From NCBI GenBank assembly GCA_030522415.1, contig CM060108.1, forward strand, positions 42,298,256-42,362,255: a stretch of DNA of 64,000 nt, written 5' to 3'. The notes under the pieces are model-generated. The model saw nothing but the letters and a program-made list of their open reading frames with translations, made no database searches and had not been told where the DNA came from. The stretch is from Channallabes apus (lineage: Eukaryota > Chordata > Actinopteri > Siluriformes > Clariidae). Positions 38,404 through 49,684 of this stretch are shown here, in pieces. Position numbers and translations under genes: made by a program. The first letter of the stretch is position 1, and every line of letters begins with the position of its first letter.

Positions 38404-38462
<59 letters not shown>
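38404..38462. repeat. (GT)n microsatellite, long
   Basis: About 29 uninterrupted GT units, the second long GT tract within 400 bp. Confidence 0.95.
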
Positions 38463-38465
<3 letters not shown>

Positions 38466-38682
38466 GTGCGTGTTTGTATAAATGTGCTACAAGGTCCAAA
38501 CCCAACCCATATTTGATAAAAGAAATGGCCGTATTGCTTTGTTTCTGCCTTTAATAAAGAGCTTGACGTCGAATGGTTTTACTTTAGTGGAAGCGTTACG
38601 CAATAACTTGGGGGTGAAACATGGCTGGTTTCTGATTTCACAAACCAGCTGTGTGTCTGAGGCAGTTCTTCAGTTATTGGTT

Positions 38683-39000
38683 CATAACGCCTCTAATCTG
38701 AGGTGATGTTTGAGGTTAATTGGTGATTTCTGAGGCTGGTGACTCTAAATAAACGTCTCCTCTGCAAATTCTGAGGTAAGTTCTGGTCCTGATTTCCTGA
38801 GAAGGTCTTCATGAGAGAAACGTTCCTCATGGAGCTTGATGGGTTTTGCAAATGCACTTGACACAATACTGTTCTTACAAGAGCTGTTCCAGAACATCTG
38901 ACCTCCATGTCTTCAAATAACAACTGACAAAAAACAGTATTGTTCTAGAAAGGAGAAAATAAACCCAAACTTGTGTCCAAATATTTTTGACCTGCACTGT
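38683..39000 (-). mobile_element. Diverged Tc1-family deletion derivative
   Basis: The block is related to those at 24717-25170 and 39694-40246 but clearly older. Shared words include CATAACGCCTCTAATCTGAG, CTTCATGAGAGA and AATGCACTTGACA, with many differences between them. The minus strand gives SFSGNQDQNLPQNLQ and RRRLFRVTSLRNHQLTS, the same transposase region. The right end reads AAATATTTTTGACCTGCACTGTA, a different terminal sequence from the other two. Confidence 0.7.
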
Positions 39001-39304
39001 ATAGAACTGGACAAACCCTCTATGGGTTTCCTGAAGAGCTCAACTGTGTGTTAATCCATAGAGAGACAGAAAGAACTACACACGCCTTCTTACCTCAGTT
39101 ACCACAAGCTAGCGTGTTTAGCTTTAGCTTCATTTATAAGCTAACACATTTGATTGAACTCCATCATCAGTACCCCACACCTCATCTCCTACACTTCTTG
39201 TGGTAAGTTAAACTACAACGAGTCCACTTACTGTAGCTGGCTCGCTAAAGTGATTAGCATTAGCTTTGCAGCTGTCACTCAAATCATCTACACCTCTACG
39301 GTAT

Positions 39305-39430
39305 GTACAGTGGAACCTTAGCATACAGATTTCATTCGTCCCGGAGGCGAGATCCTAAAGAAGTAATGTAAATACAGATCATCCGTTCCAGACACCCAAA
39401 AATATGAACAATATTACCAAAGAACGCACA
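39305..39430 (+). mobile_element. DNA-element end with CAGTGGAACC terminus
   Basis: This begins CAGTGGAACCTTAGCATACAG and continues with ATTTCATTCGTCCCGGAGGC. It resembles the element end around 62685-62780 (TACATCGGCATATGAATTTAATCC), and both contain an ATTACC word downstream. It is probably one terminus of a non-autonomous element; the other end is not clear. Confidence 0.45.
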
Positions 39431-39693
39431 AAAAAAAATCATGTAGCTTTTGAATACCTGCTGAAGGCAACGCTGGTATCATATGGGCTAACACAAACAG
39501 CCTTCACTGACTGAATACGAAGGCAGCTCCTAGTGGCCATTCAAGGAACTGCATGTTTTAACACATTTTTCTGGAACGGAGGTTGTGATATGGATGGTGC
39601 ATGAGAAATACAAAGAAAATTTGACAGAAGAGGGAAGTATTGGAACCTGTCGCTGGGAGAGCACAGGTTTGAAAATGTATGTGGAAGGTATTT

Positions 39694-40246
39694 ACACTAC
39701 CGTTCAAAAGTTTTAGATCACTTGCAAATGTCTTTGTTTTTGTTTAGTGATTTATTTTCTCCATTCTACAACAATACTGCGGATTTCAAAACTATAAAAT
39801 AACACATATGGAATTAGGTAATTACGTAACAACAAAAACACCAGTTAGTTGTTATTTTAAGACACAGAGGTCGGCCTTTCTGTAATAGTTCCTGCAAGAA
39901 CAGTATTGTGTCAAGTGCATTCGCAAAATCCGTCAAGCACCATAATGAAACTGTCTCTCATGAAGGCCGTCCCAGGAGGACGAGACCAAAACCTACCTCT
40001 GCTGCAGACGAGAAGTTCATTTAGAGTTATCAGCCTGAAAAATGACCAATTAACAGCAGCTCAGATTAGAGGCGTTATGAAGTCTTTACAGAGCAGAAGT
40101 AGCAGAAACATCTCAATATCAACTGTTCAAAGGAGATTCATGCAGTTTTTGGACGCCTTCAGAAAAACTTTACAATGTAGAAAGAAATAAACATCAGGAA
40201 CCATCATGGAGTTAGAAAGTGATCCTAAACTTTTGAACGGCAGTGT
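39694..40246 (+). mobile_element. Internally deleted Tc1-family element, copy 2, with both termini
   Basis: The left end is ACACTACCGTTCAAAAGTTT and the right end, read inward, is ACACTGCCGTTCAAAAGTTT, so both terminal inverted repeats are present. The total is about 553 bp against about 1.6 kb for complete Tc1 elements. The plus strand encodes MKAVPGGRDQNLPLLQTRSS and then LKNDQLTAAQIRGVMKSLQS and STVQRRF, a transposase DNA-binding remnant. The catalytic domain is deleted. The interior is almost identical to copy 1 at 24717-25170, so the deletion happened before both copies spread. Confidence 0.85.
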
Positions 40247-40376
40247 GTGTATGTACAGTATGTTTTTTATTGAAATCAGGAGTAATTGGTATGGATTAAA
40301 GAAAAAGACAAAAATACTGCTTTTTGATGAGAAACCAGACCGGAAAACATTTAGGACGTACAAGTGATTAAAGTGT

Positions 40377-40380
<4 letters not shown>

Positions 40381-40407
<27 letters not shown>
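40381..40407. repeat. (GT)n microsatellite
   Basis: About 13 GT units. Further short GT-rich patches follow at 40748-40774, 40862-40884 and 40960-40976. Confidence 0.9.
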
Positions 40408-40409
40408 AG

Positions 40410-41667
40410 TAAGAGTGTGTTCCTGGGTGTATGACTCATAGTTGTCTATCTACTGTCTAAAGCTCAACTTTAATGGTTTCTTAACATTAACTCTAAGATA
40501 CTGATATACAGAATCAGTGCGAGTACAGCGTACAAAGACAACCGTGAAGGTTCGCAAGTCTGTCATTTTCGTTCTCTTTCTCTTCACGTGTCAGGTGAAA
40601 GACCAGGATGATGTTAGTAAAGGGAAGAGAGGGAAGCTGAAACCACGCCTTGCCTCTTTATCACAACACGCCTGTCAAAAGAAAATCTTTACAGCTGCTG
40701 AGACAAATCCGTACAGCCATTTTGTGCACTTTGTACTGCTCTCGTCCGTGTGTGTGTGCGTGTGTGTGTGTGTGTTTGAGAAAGAGAGAAATGATGATGA
40801 CTAAATGTGTTAATGAGGGTCAGCTAGTAAATGTGCTGGCATCAGTTATCTGTATGCTTACACATGTGTGTGTTTGTGTGTGTGGATAAACCGGGCTGGA
40901 TTTTATATCTTGATAAGGACCGAGAACCAAATGTATAGTTAATAAATAACCTAGTAGAAGTGTGTGTGTGTGTGCTGTGCAACAGCTACCGAATAAAAGC
41001 AGAAAGAAATCTTTACAGGAGGGAATTAGGAGGACACGGAGGAAACGCAGGCATCCAGGAGCTCACACAACTAGGCATCTCCTCTCACTTCCTCTCATTG
41101 TGGCTGAGCCGAGCAGCACGGCGAGCTTCTGACAAAAGCCCAATAAATAGTTGATCCAGTGCATAATGTGCAGCGTGAAGCTTGGGGGAGAAGCACAGAG
41201 GCACGTCTCACGGGACTGCAGCTGCTTTGAATGCCTAATGACACTCCCGCTAATGTTTCAGGCACTGGAGAGGAGACGCAGGAGACTCTGCACGCAGGCG
41301 GTGATGAGACACACACACGCACGCGCGTGCACACGAGGAAGAGCACAATGGCACCTTCCTCGATGATTACAACGTCCAAATGCGCAAAGAACGTCATATA
41401 TCACTGCCTACGCCGACACAGAAACTCAGAGGCTCGGGAACGTATACGAACGAGTCTGTAATCCTGAGCATCGGCTCGCATCGTGCTCGCAGGATCGGCG
41501 CGGCGAGCTCTGTCTATAACACCAGGTCTCTTCTCATGCAGGACGACAGACTAGGAAAGTCATTCTCTCGCCTGATCGGTTTTATCTTCTGCCAATCTCA
41601 CATCAAATCACTTCATGATGTCTAGCTTCAAAGGGTAGCACTTGAATTAGCATCAAGCTTGATGTTA
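40410..41667. other. Intronic stretch with GT-rich patches, no gene
   Basis: The short frames here (for example 41095-41397) are not supported by any family resemblance. Confidence 0.45.
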
Positions 41668-41765
41668 ATAATCATCCATCCATCCATCCATCTAGGATCC
41701 TCTGTAGTCCAAATAGGGACTGTGGGAGGCCAATAGTGACCATTGTATTCATTCTCAATTTTACA
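41668..41765 (-). mobile_element. Truncated SINE, 3' part only
   Basis: It matches the 3' portion of the SINE at 42012-42343. Both have an ATCCATCC tail, then CTGTAGTCCAA-TAGGGACTGTGGGAGG-CAATAGTGACCATTGTATT, with small differences. Only about 95 bp are kept, as expected for a 5'-truncated retroposed copy. Confidence 0.7.
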
Positions 41766-42011
41766 ACCGGCCCGATGTTAACACAGCAGCTGTAACATGC
41801 TAACATCTGGAAATATTAGTTGGAACATAATCAGTGATAAAAGTCTGGGTTAGAACTTTGGGTTTCATAAGGTATCACAAACAGGAATAAAGAAACGCTC
41901 AGTTACAGCTTGTGGAGGAAAATTGCAGCTTCCTGTTTCACACTAGACTCCTTCTATAAATAAAAAAAATATCCCTTTACATAACATGTCCTTATGTCAA
42001 CTACACAATTC

Positions 42012-42343
42012 CATCCATCCATCCATCCAACCATCTAGGAACATCTGTAGTCCAACTAGGGACTGTGGGAGGTCAATAGTGACCATTGTATTTATTCCCA
42101 TTTATCCAACTGTGGTATGGACCTCTGGTCAAAATTCACATGTACTTGTACATTTACAAAGTACAGGCAATTTGGGAACGCCATTTAGCTTTTGGACTGT
42201 GGGAAGAAACCGGAGAACATGGAGGAAACCCACCAAGCAACGGGGAGAACATGCAAACTCCATGCACACAGACCCCGAGGCGGGAATCGAACCTGGAGGA
42301 GGTATTAGGTGACAGTGCTACCTGCTACGCCGCCATGCTGCCC
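42012..42343 (-). mobile_element. Full-length-looking tRNA-derived SINE, DANA-like
   Basis: Read on the minus strand, the head GGGCAGCATGGCGGCGTAGC includes an A-box-like region, followed by the B-box AGGTTCGATTCC. The body contains GAGTTTGCATGTTCTCCCCG, GGGTTTCCTCCATG and TTTCTTCCCACAGTCC. The 3' end is a (GGAT)n tail seen on the plus strand as CCATCCATCC at 42012-42027. Head, body and tail in the right order make this a SINE of the DANA type; it is moderately diverged. Confidence 0.82.
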
Positions 42344-42344
42344 A

Positions 42345-45214
42345 ACTACACGGTTTGTTAGACGTGCTATATGAATAAATTTGCTTTGAATTTAATCGAA
42401 TCTAATCAAATTGAATTACAGCAGGAACATCTGTGAGAGCTGCTGTTCTAGAAAATTAATCAGCACTTTCAGACCAGTCTGAAATATTTCGTACAAGTTT
42501 TCGCTAAGTGTACAGAAGTTAGCATGAATTTATGACACGTACGCTCTTCATAACCAGTTATAACGTGACTTTAACCACTATAACCACTTTATAATACTAG
42601 TCTCTAACTGTTTTAATTCATGGTACTGCAGCCGTGGCCGTGATAGCTGCCATTACAGCGTACATGAGATGCTAAGCTGAACAGTACTTTAGCATTTCGC
42701 TAGAATGAATACAATCTGAAGATCACTGTGGAACACAATGTTACATACAGTACTGACAGTTTTAATGAAATATAAGGCAAAATATCAGCCATAAAACATT
42801 TGTTTACCAGAGCTGGAAATATTAGCATGTAGCGTAAGCAGACATAAGGATTACTACCAGCCAACACCGTTTACATACAGTTGTACAGCAGTGTTTAGTC
42901 ACTTTTAAAGGCAACGATGATGGAAAAGGGATAGTTTGGATTTCTTAAATCAAAATTTAATTGCATTCAAGTCTGTTACGATAGTCATTATAAGGTCTTA
43001 TAAGCATATAAAGCTGCTGCAGTCGCGCTGAGCCAAATCAGGTTGGTATCTTTCAAAACTGCAGTTTTAGGACAACATTAACGCCTTTCCTTCCCCTGAA
43101 ATGGCTGCATCGATGACCGAAACTAGCCGTAAGACAGACTGAAGCTAATGGCACTGCAGAAGCTTCCTGTGAGTCTCAGACAAACTTCGGAATGACTTTT
43201 TGCACCGAACGAGGGTTGTGGATTTTGGCCGTTGTTACTTACATTATACTTGTGGTCCAGACTTCACAATCGGTGTGCAGAACAGGAAAATTCATAACGA
43301 CCAAGACCTAATGTAATATACTTCCACGCACCACATTTTGGATTAAGACAAACCCTTGAAAAAAGCCAACCTTCCTTTTAACAATGCCACCGAAATATCA
43401 GCTATTTCTCCAGGAGTTTCGAGAGATACTGGGAGTATCCGTCACCACATGGATACTGTAGGTTCCATCAAAACCTGCGAGTGTATGACATTTTCCTAAG
43501 AGAGATTTTTAACGTAGTTATGCCACTCTTAGTAAACTACCACCAAGTGATCTATTTATACCATTTATTTATAATTTTATTATACTTTACATAATTTTAC
43601 ATACTGTAGGTCCAGTTGGAATTGGATGAGCTCTGAAAGTGTTAAATCAGCACCGGGGATTTTACTGTGTTAAGTTTGGGTTCGTTAGCTACATGGTACA
43701 CTGAGCAACGAATGTCTAACAGTTACTGTAGCAGTTGCATCATTATTAATTGCCCTCTGATTGGTCAGATTATGTATTATTTTTATGTATGTTTTACTAA
43801 ATTTTGGACATGAATTAAGCATTGAACAGATTGTACCTAAAACCTGCACACAAACCTAAAATTAGGAACGAATTAGTAAAACGATTGAACGAACAAGAAA
43901 AAAAAAAAGAAATATGACGTGACCCTCCCGGGCACTGTAATTAATAAATTTAATTATGCTCGGAGAGTTGTGAATTCTCAATTTTCTCCCTGAAACTCAA
44001 AATTTAATCAAAATGTATCCATACCTGAAGGGACGTCTTTTGCCTCATGCCTATTCACGTGAGAAACTTTTTTTTTTTCTTTCACCAGGCTGATATTAAT
44101 TTGTGTTTACTCTCATCGCTATGGTAACTAAACACTCTAATTCAGTTAGACAGTAAAAAAAAAAAAAAAGGAAAAAAAAGCTCTTTTCTGGATTAGACAG
44201 CTAAGGGAACGTAGAACAAGGTGGCACCACTCTCACACGCCTTTTAGGCCAACAGAAAAGGGGGTGAATACGGTGAATACGGCTTCCCGGACAGTGAGGT
44301 TTTTGTTCATTAAAAGCATGTTCGAGTGATTTTTTTTTTTTTTCATGTTAGGATACTTTTCTACTTCCACCCTCTACTCGTGACCCTGAATCGCTTTCAT
44401 TATGGTTGGCCATCTGGCTGAGGCGTGCTTAGCTTATTCTCCCTGTGCCATGATGAGAGCGGGGAAAGGCACTTATTAAAAAGGCCGCCTCACAAGGGCC
44501 CTCGCAAAGGGGAAGGTTTTCCACAGAAGGACAGGAGGAAAGCAGCAGCTTCGGGGAAATGAGAGAGGAAATAAGCTCCACTGGGGGAGCGGCCCGAGCA
44601 TGGACAGAGGACGTTTCTGGGAGTGACAGGATGTATTTCTGCAAGCGAGCTCGAGGCTCGCTGTGGTTCGCTCTCACCTTTCATTCTTTGTTACAAAAAG
44701 ACCCTAAAAAACCAGTTGTTAAAGTGGCGCCTTTTTCTAACTGCGACTCGGGATAAGTACTGTATGGCGCCAAAGTAAGGGCTTCTTCTTAAGGGCAGGA
44801 TGTGTCTCAAAAATATATAGTTTTAATCATTTTTCCCACAGCAAAGGAGTCAGAGAGCGTGAGAGCGGAACCATTAGCGCAACCATCTTCCATTACTTCC
44901 CACTTTCTATGTGTCTAATCTATCACATTTGCAGCCAAAACCTAATCATTTCCATTTAGACATTTGCATCACTGCATCGCTCATAATGCATTCTCAATGT
45001 ACATCTATTGAGTTATTAAATCGCATGCATTTGTATAATTATTGCTTTTCGAGTAAAAATCCAATACAAACTTATGTTTATTGCTTTCGTTGATCGTTTT
45101 ACAATTTATATAAATGATCCAAATGCTAAAGTTAATGTTTACGCATGCTTATACAAATTCATTTAATTGAAATTTTATGAAATTGAGACACAATCGTCTG
45201 AATGATTTGTCTAT
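42345..45214. other. Intronic stretch with no recognised gene
   Basis: A-runs lie near 44152-44178 and T-runs near 44068 and 44331. Positions 44380-44700 are GC-richer single-copy sequence with overlapping frames on both strands but no domain. Nothing else is supported. Confidence 0.45.
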
Positions 45215-45765
45215 TTTTGATGAGGGTGAGTCAAAAATTAGCCGCACTCCGGTAATATTCAAACTTCCGTTGGCCGTAACGTCTTATCAGCTCGTTCCCG
45301 TCACTGCTGTGCAGGTGTGAACGTTTGACATCAGTTCATTTGTAACTGTGGTGCGAGCAAAAGCAAATACCCAACTTGTGATTTGCTCAAAAGAAAAAGA
45401 AAAAGATATTTTTGTTGTCTTATGATGTATATGGTGCCGTTATGTATCGAAGACTTTGTGCGCAGTCTGGAGAAAGTGTTTGGATATCTGCAAACTAAAT
45501 TTGGACTGATACTCTAAGGAATGAAACTGATACTTCGTTGAAAGTTTCTTAAAGATAATCATTACTGGTGCGATACACGGATTCATCACTAAGAGCCTGA
45601 GATTAAACAGCAGAGTATGGAACGGAAAAGTCCTAAATCTGCTATCCAAGGCCGGTGTGACCTCGCATGGTGCAGCTCTACAAGGATGAAGATTCACTTC
45701 TGATGAAGAAGTGAAGACAGCGGTGCATTCGTGGCTCACACTTCAGAAAGATGGACAAAGTGGAG
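45215..45765 (+). mobile_element. Mariner-family transposon relic, internally deleted
   Basis: The left end region reads GAGGGTGAGTCAAAAATTAG. The plus strand carries DTRIHH, one stop, then EPEIKQQSMERKSPKS, matching the mariner signature I-H-H-Y-E-P-E-x-K-x-Q-S-M-E-W in the catalytic domain. After a jump that removes the second half of the catalytic core, another frame gives RFTSDEEVKTAVHSWL, the C-terminal motif of the same transposases. Stops and frameshifts show it is dead. Confidence 0.78.
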
Positions 45766-46148
45766 TAAAAAGCGAGGAGACTATACATAAAATACATTCT
45801 ACAACCAGAGTGCGGATCATTTCTGACTCACTCTTGTACTCGCGTAGTCTCTATCTCTACCCCCATCTTTTGATCTTTCTTTTTTTTTTCAGTTGAGTAA
45901 CTAATTAAAAACAAGTATGTGCACAGAATATACTTACACTATCATTTCCCAATTTTAAAGCCATTTGCTTATACAACAGCCCTCTACAAAGTCATTAAAA
46001 CAGAAACTCACAATGCAATAATGATAAAAAAAAAAATTACAAATAATCATGCAGCCCCATGCTCCAGTGATGAACTACAAAAGAAGACATTTGGAAAGAT
46101 TTTATGTCAAGTCAGTCTCAACGTTTATTATTAGCCGGCTTCCTTTCT

Positions 46149-46508
46149 TTAAAGGAGACCTATTATTTAAATTTATTATTAAAATATATTATTTTTGTCA
46201 TTTTCAGACATTCAGGTGGCTGTCAAGTGTGTGTGTGTGTACAAAAAAATCATGTTGTTTTTGGTCCTTCAATTTTAAAAACAAGCTCCCTGATGTGACC
46301 TCATATAAGAAGATCCCCTCCCCCGAACTTGTTCCTCATTTACATAGACACTGAAATGGCACGCTTGGAAAAAGAGTAAAAGAGAAGGATTTCAAGGTGT
46401 GAAAACATACAGTGTGTATGATTCAGCTGATGCATTACCACAAATGCTCTGTTTCGAGCTCCAGTTTGTTAACTTGTTAAAGAAGGAGTAAAATATGGGA
46501 CCTTTTTA
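46149..46508. mobile_element. TTAA-flanked miniature DNA element, copy 2
   Basis: The left end is TTAAAGGAGACCTATTATTT and the right end is AAATATGGGACCTTTTT, where the final TTAA is mutated. It shares CTCATTTACATAGACACTGAAATGGCA and the general layout with copy 1 at 3499-3849. There is no coding capacity. Confidence 0.65.
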
Positions 46509-46509
46509 C

Positions 46510-47546
46510 GGGAAATAGTGACACATCATTATGAAAACAGCAAGGTCTGTACAGTAGGTTCACAGAGAATAAACGAATCATTCCTTGACTGTAGAGAAAA
46601 TTCGCCGTGTCTCCCTCCCAACATAAACACTGGTGTTTGCTTCCTGAGGATCCACAGACGCAGAACGCCGTGCAGCTGGGACTGAAACGTGACTCCCGGT
46701 TTTAAGCCTCGCCATTAATGCTAATCAGTCCGTGTAGTGTGTACCAGCCTTAGCAAGGACTGTTTAGTCATCTCATTGTTTTTCCAGGTGTTAAAAGATG
46801 ACAGCAATTAACAAGCATACTTGCTGGCTCTCGGTGTAGAGGAAAGGTGCATGGTGTACCGCGCTCAGGGAGGCTCTAGTCTCTGAACCAGAATGTGCTC
46901 CATAATGGACTAGCATATCAATAAAAGTGCTGCTTTCTTCTCGCATCTTGCCTCGAGTGCACCAAGTGCAAAGCTTCCTAAACGCGAAATCTGACTGGCA
47001 CTGCGATGGATTTCTTTAACACTTGGAGAGAGATTAGTTTTACTCTGCACGAGGGTTGGGCTGAGGTAACAGAGGCGAGGATCTGGAGTGAAACCTGCAC
47101 CCGAACCCCGCCTGACCTTGATCAGACGTATGGATGAATGAGGATGACGGGCTCTTAAACAGCGGAAACCCGATCCGCAGCCGTCCCGGAGCCAGAACCG
47201 GAGAGCGCGGGAGGCTTTTAGGGGGTAAATATACCTCCGCTCTGCTTCCTCCATCTCTCGTGGGGAGAATTCCATCCACCCGACTCTGCCGCGTCCCAGG
47301 GGAGGCATTCCTGCAGCCCTGCCCAAGCATCTGGAGAGTCCCTGCTGAAGGGAGTGTGTGTGTGTGTGTGTGTATAGAGGGGGTCGATACGAAGAAGACG
47401 AGTGTGGGAGGTGGGGTGCCGCAAGCATTCCTCCAGCCCTGCCCTAGTCGAAGATGGCCTGCTCTCTGGAGACACATTCCTGCAGCATGTGCACCTCTCT
47501 CTTTCCCTTCCCCTCTCTCACTCTTCACCCTTCACTATTTCTCTCA

Positions 47547-47585
<39 letters not shown>

Positions 47586-48059
47586 CCTCATCTTTCTTCC
47601 TCCGGCTCCTTCTGCAGTCCAGCATTAACGCGATCAATAGCGCCAATCGCAGGAGGGACACGGGCCGATCCATACTCCACCGGTTCCCTCGGCGCAGGCC
47701 AGCGGTCGCGCCTTAAGTGCACGGATAGGTGATAAACCTCTCCCAGACTAGGCTAGACAAAGGCAACCATTGATTGGGGTGACATGTTACATCTCTCTCT
47801 TTTTTTTATTCTTTTTCCCCCCTTTCTTTGTGTTTCTCTCACACTCTCGACATTCTGCACCGAAGGCACGTCCAGCGGCGTTCGCAAAGCCATTACTTTT
47901 TTATACCGCACGAACGACAGACTGTGAATATTCAATTAAAAATCAATCAGACATGCAAATCATGAAATGCCTTTTTTTTTTTTTTTAATAAAAGATCCAT
48001 TTGCGGCCATTCTTTAAGAAAAAGAAAAAAGAAAAAAAAAACACGCGCTTTCAATGTAC
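46510..48059. other. Intronic stretch, GC-richer, with (GT)n and (TC)n
   Basis: (GT)n lies at 47358-47374 and (TC)n at 47549-47580. Overlapping long frames between 46910 and 47732 occur in all frames because the sequence is GC-rich and low in stops; none shows a domain. A T-run lies at 47972-47986. Confidence 0.45.
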
Positions 48060-48245
48060 CTGTCGACTCGGTTCCCAAACGGCAATTATGTCCTTTTATT
48101 CGGCTTGCTCAGAGGGTCTAATTCAAGCCACTTTTCAAGCATTGTTCCATTAGAAGTTATTTGTCTAAGAGCTTGACATTAATGAGGTCTTGCTCTAATG
48201 GCAAAGGATGGCAGAAACATTTGGGGTCTGGAATCACAATCAGGG
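48060..48245. promoter_or_regulatory. Candidate conserved non-coding block (unproven)
   Basis: Single-copy sequence without repeats, with words such as GGTCTAATTCAAGCCAC, GCTTGACATTAATGAGG and CAAAGGATGGCAG. The texture fits a conserved enhancer in a developmental gene's intron. This is inference only. Confidence 0.3.
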
Positions 48246-48817
48246 AGAAAATCAAACACCACGACCACCCACCTCCCCATCCCCTCCCCCCACGAGTCCA
48301 TATTTAAAAATGAAACTGTCAAGAGCTTTTTTTTTTCAATCGCCATTTGGAAGCAATGTGTAATGTTATTTCAGTGAACGTCGAAGTAGTGGAGAAATAA
48401 TGCAAAATTTTACCCATAATTCGACGCAGCTAGCTATACGACTTGGCTCGGCTAGTTAGCGCTCTTTAAGCATGAAAGTATTAGCGTGGATGCTGGACGG
48501 ATAGAAGGACTAGCCAAATCTCGATGCACCACTATCAGTGTGTACTTAAACGGCATTGTGGGTAATAAAGGAAACAAAAACCAACAATGTATCGTTAAAA
48601 GTTATTTACAAGTCATTACAAAATGAAGCCGGGGTGTTATGTTATAATTATGAAATAAAAAAAAAAAAAACGGAATCTTCACGTCTGATGTTCCCCCTTT
48701 AAGTCCAGACTGTATTATTAGTTACAACCTGCTAGTGGTTCTAGTTCGACGGCTTGTACTGTATTTCACAAATGAATAAAACAATATAACTTATCACGGA
48801 CATTGTTCATTTCATTT

Positions 48818-48852
<35 letters not shown>

Positions 48853-49684
48853 CATATGCACACACACACACAGCCCCATGTGAGACGTGTTCATAAAATC
48901 TATTCCCTCACAAATCAAGGAGCTCCCAGTGAACGGAAAATCTTCGTAATCCTCGAATGGGATATCTTTCTGGTTGTCTAGACATGGGGGACCGATCCAA
49001 GTCATTCATGCCCTATAATTTGTGGTTAGATACAAAGAGAATTTTGATCACTCGCACATTGCACATATGCAGACCACTCTCTCTTTCTCTCTCATACAGA
49101 GCTCTTATACATTTCAGATGAAAAGACACACAAAGGCTTATTGTCACTGCTAAAATAAATCTGGTCTACGGGGAAGAGGAGGTACTCGGCTTGCTGGACT
49201 AAAACCCGCGCTCAGAACCTATACTGCTTCCTACTGAAAATATTTACTTAACAACCTCTCTTTTGGCCAGATGCACTAATTTCTCTTTACGTTTTTTTTT
49301 TATTTTTTTTTTTAATCAAGCTGGTTTCCTGAAGGATAATCGTTCTTTTGTTATAAGCCCAAACCATAGTGCTATGGAAATCTCCACTTCTATTCGTCAC
49401 GAGGCCGTGTTACTACATATTTCCAATAGCAGCAGCTCTGATATTAAAACTTCGTTTCTATAGTAACAGCTCATTCAGTCAAAAGCTCACATCATCTATG
49501 ACTAAAAATAAACAAATTAAACAATGTGTTTTTGTTTATTGAATGATGTTAAATGTTAAACATTAAGTTAAATTATCATCAGCATGTTGTTCGTAATTTT
49601 CCAACAACAGCATGCTCTTACGTGTTTTATTCCTTACTTAAAACCCAACCCATACACATACTGTTGTAAAGCACTGAGCTATAG
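48246..49684. other. Intronic stretch with (CA)n, no gene
   Basis: (CA)n lies at 48818-48847 with a shorter run at 48859-48871, and T-runs near 49291-49312. No transposon signature was recognised. Confidence 0.5.

Noticed and set aside
46910..47732. Cluster of overlapping frames of 85-172 codons on both strands
   Set aside because: GC-rich, stop-poor sequence with (GT)n and (TC)n tracts. No frame has a domain, and all frames being open argues against coding.
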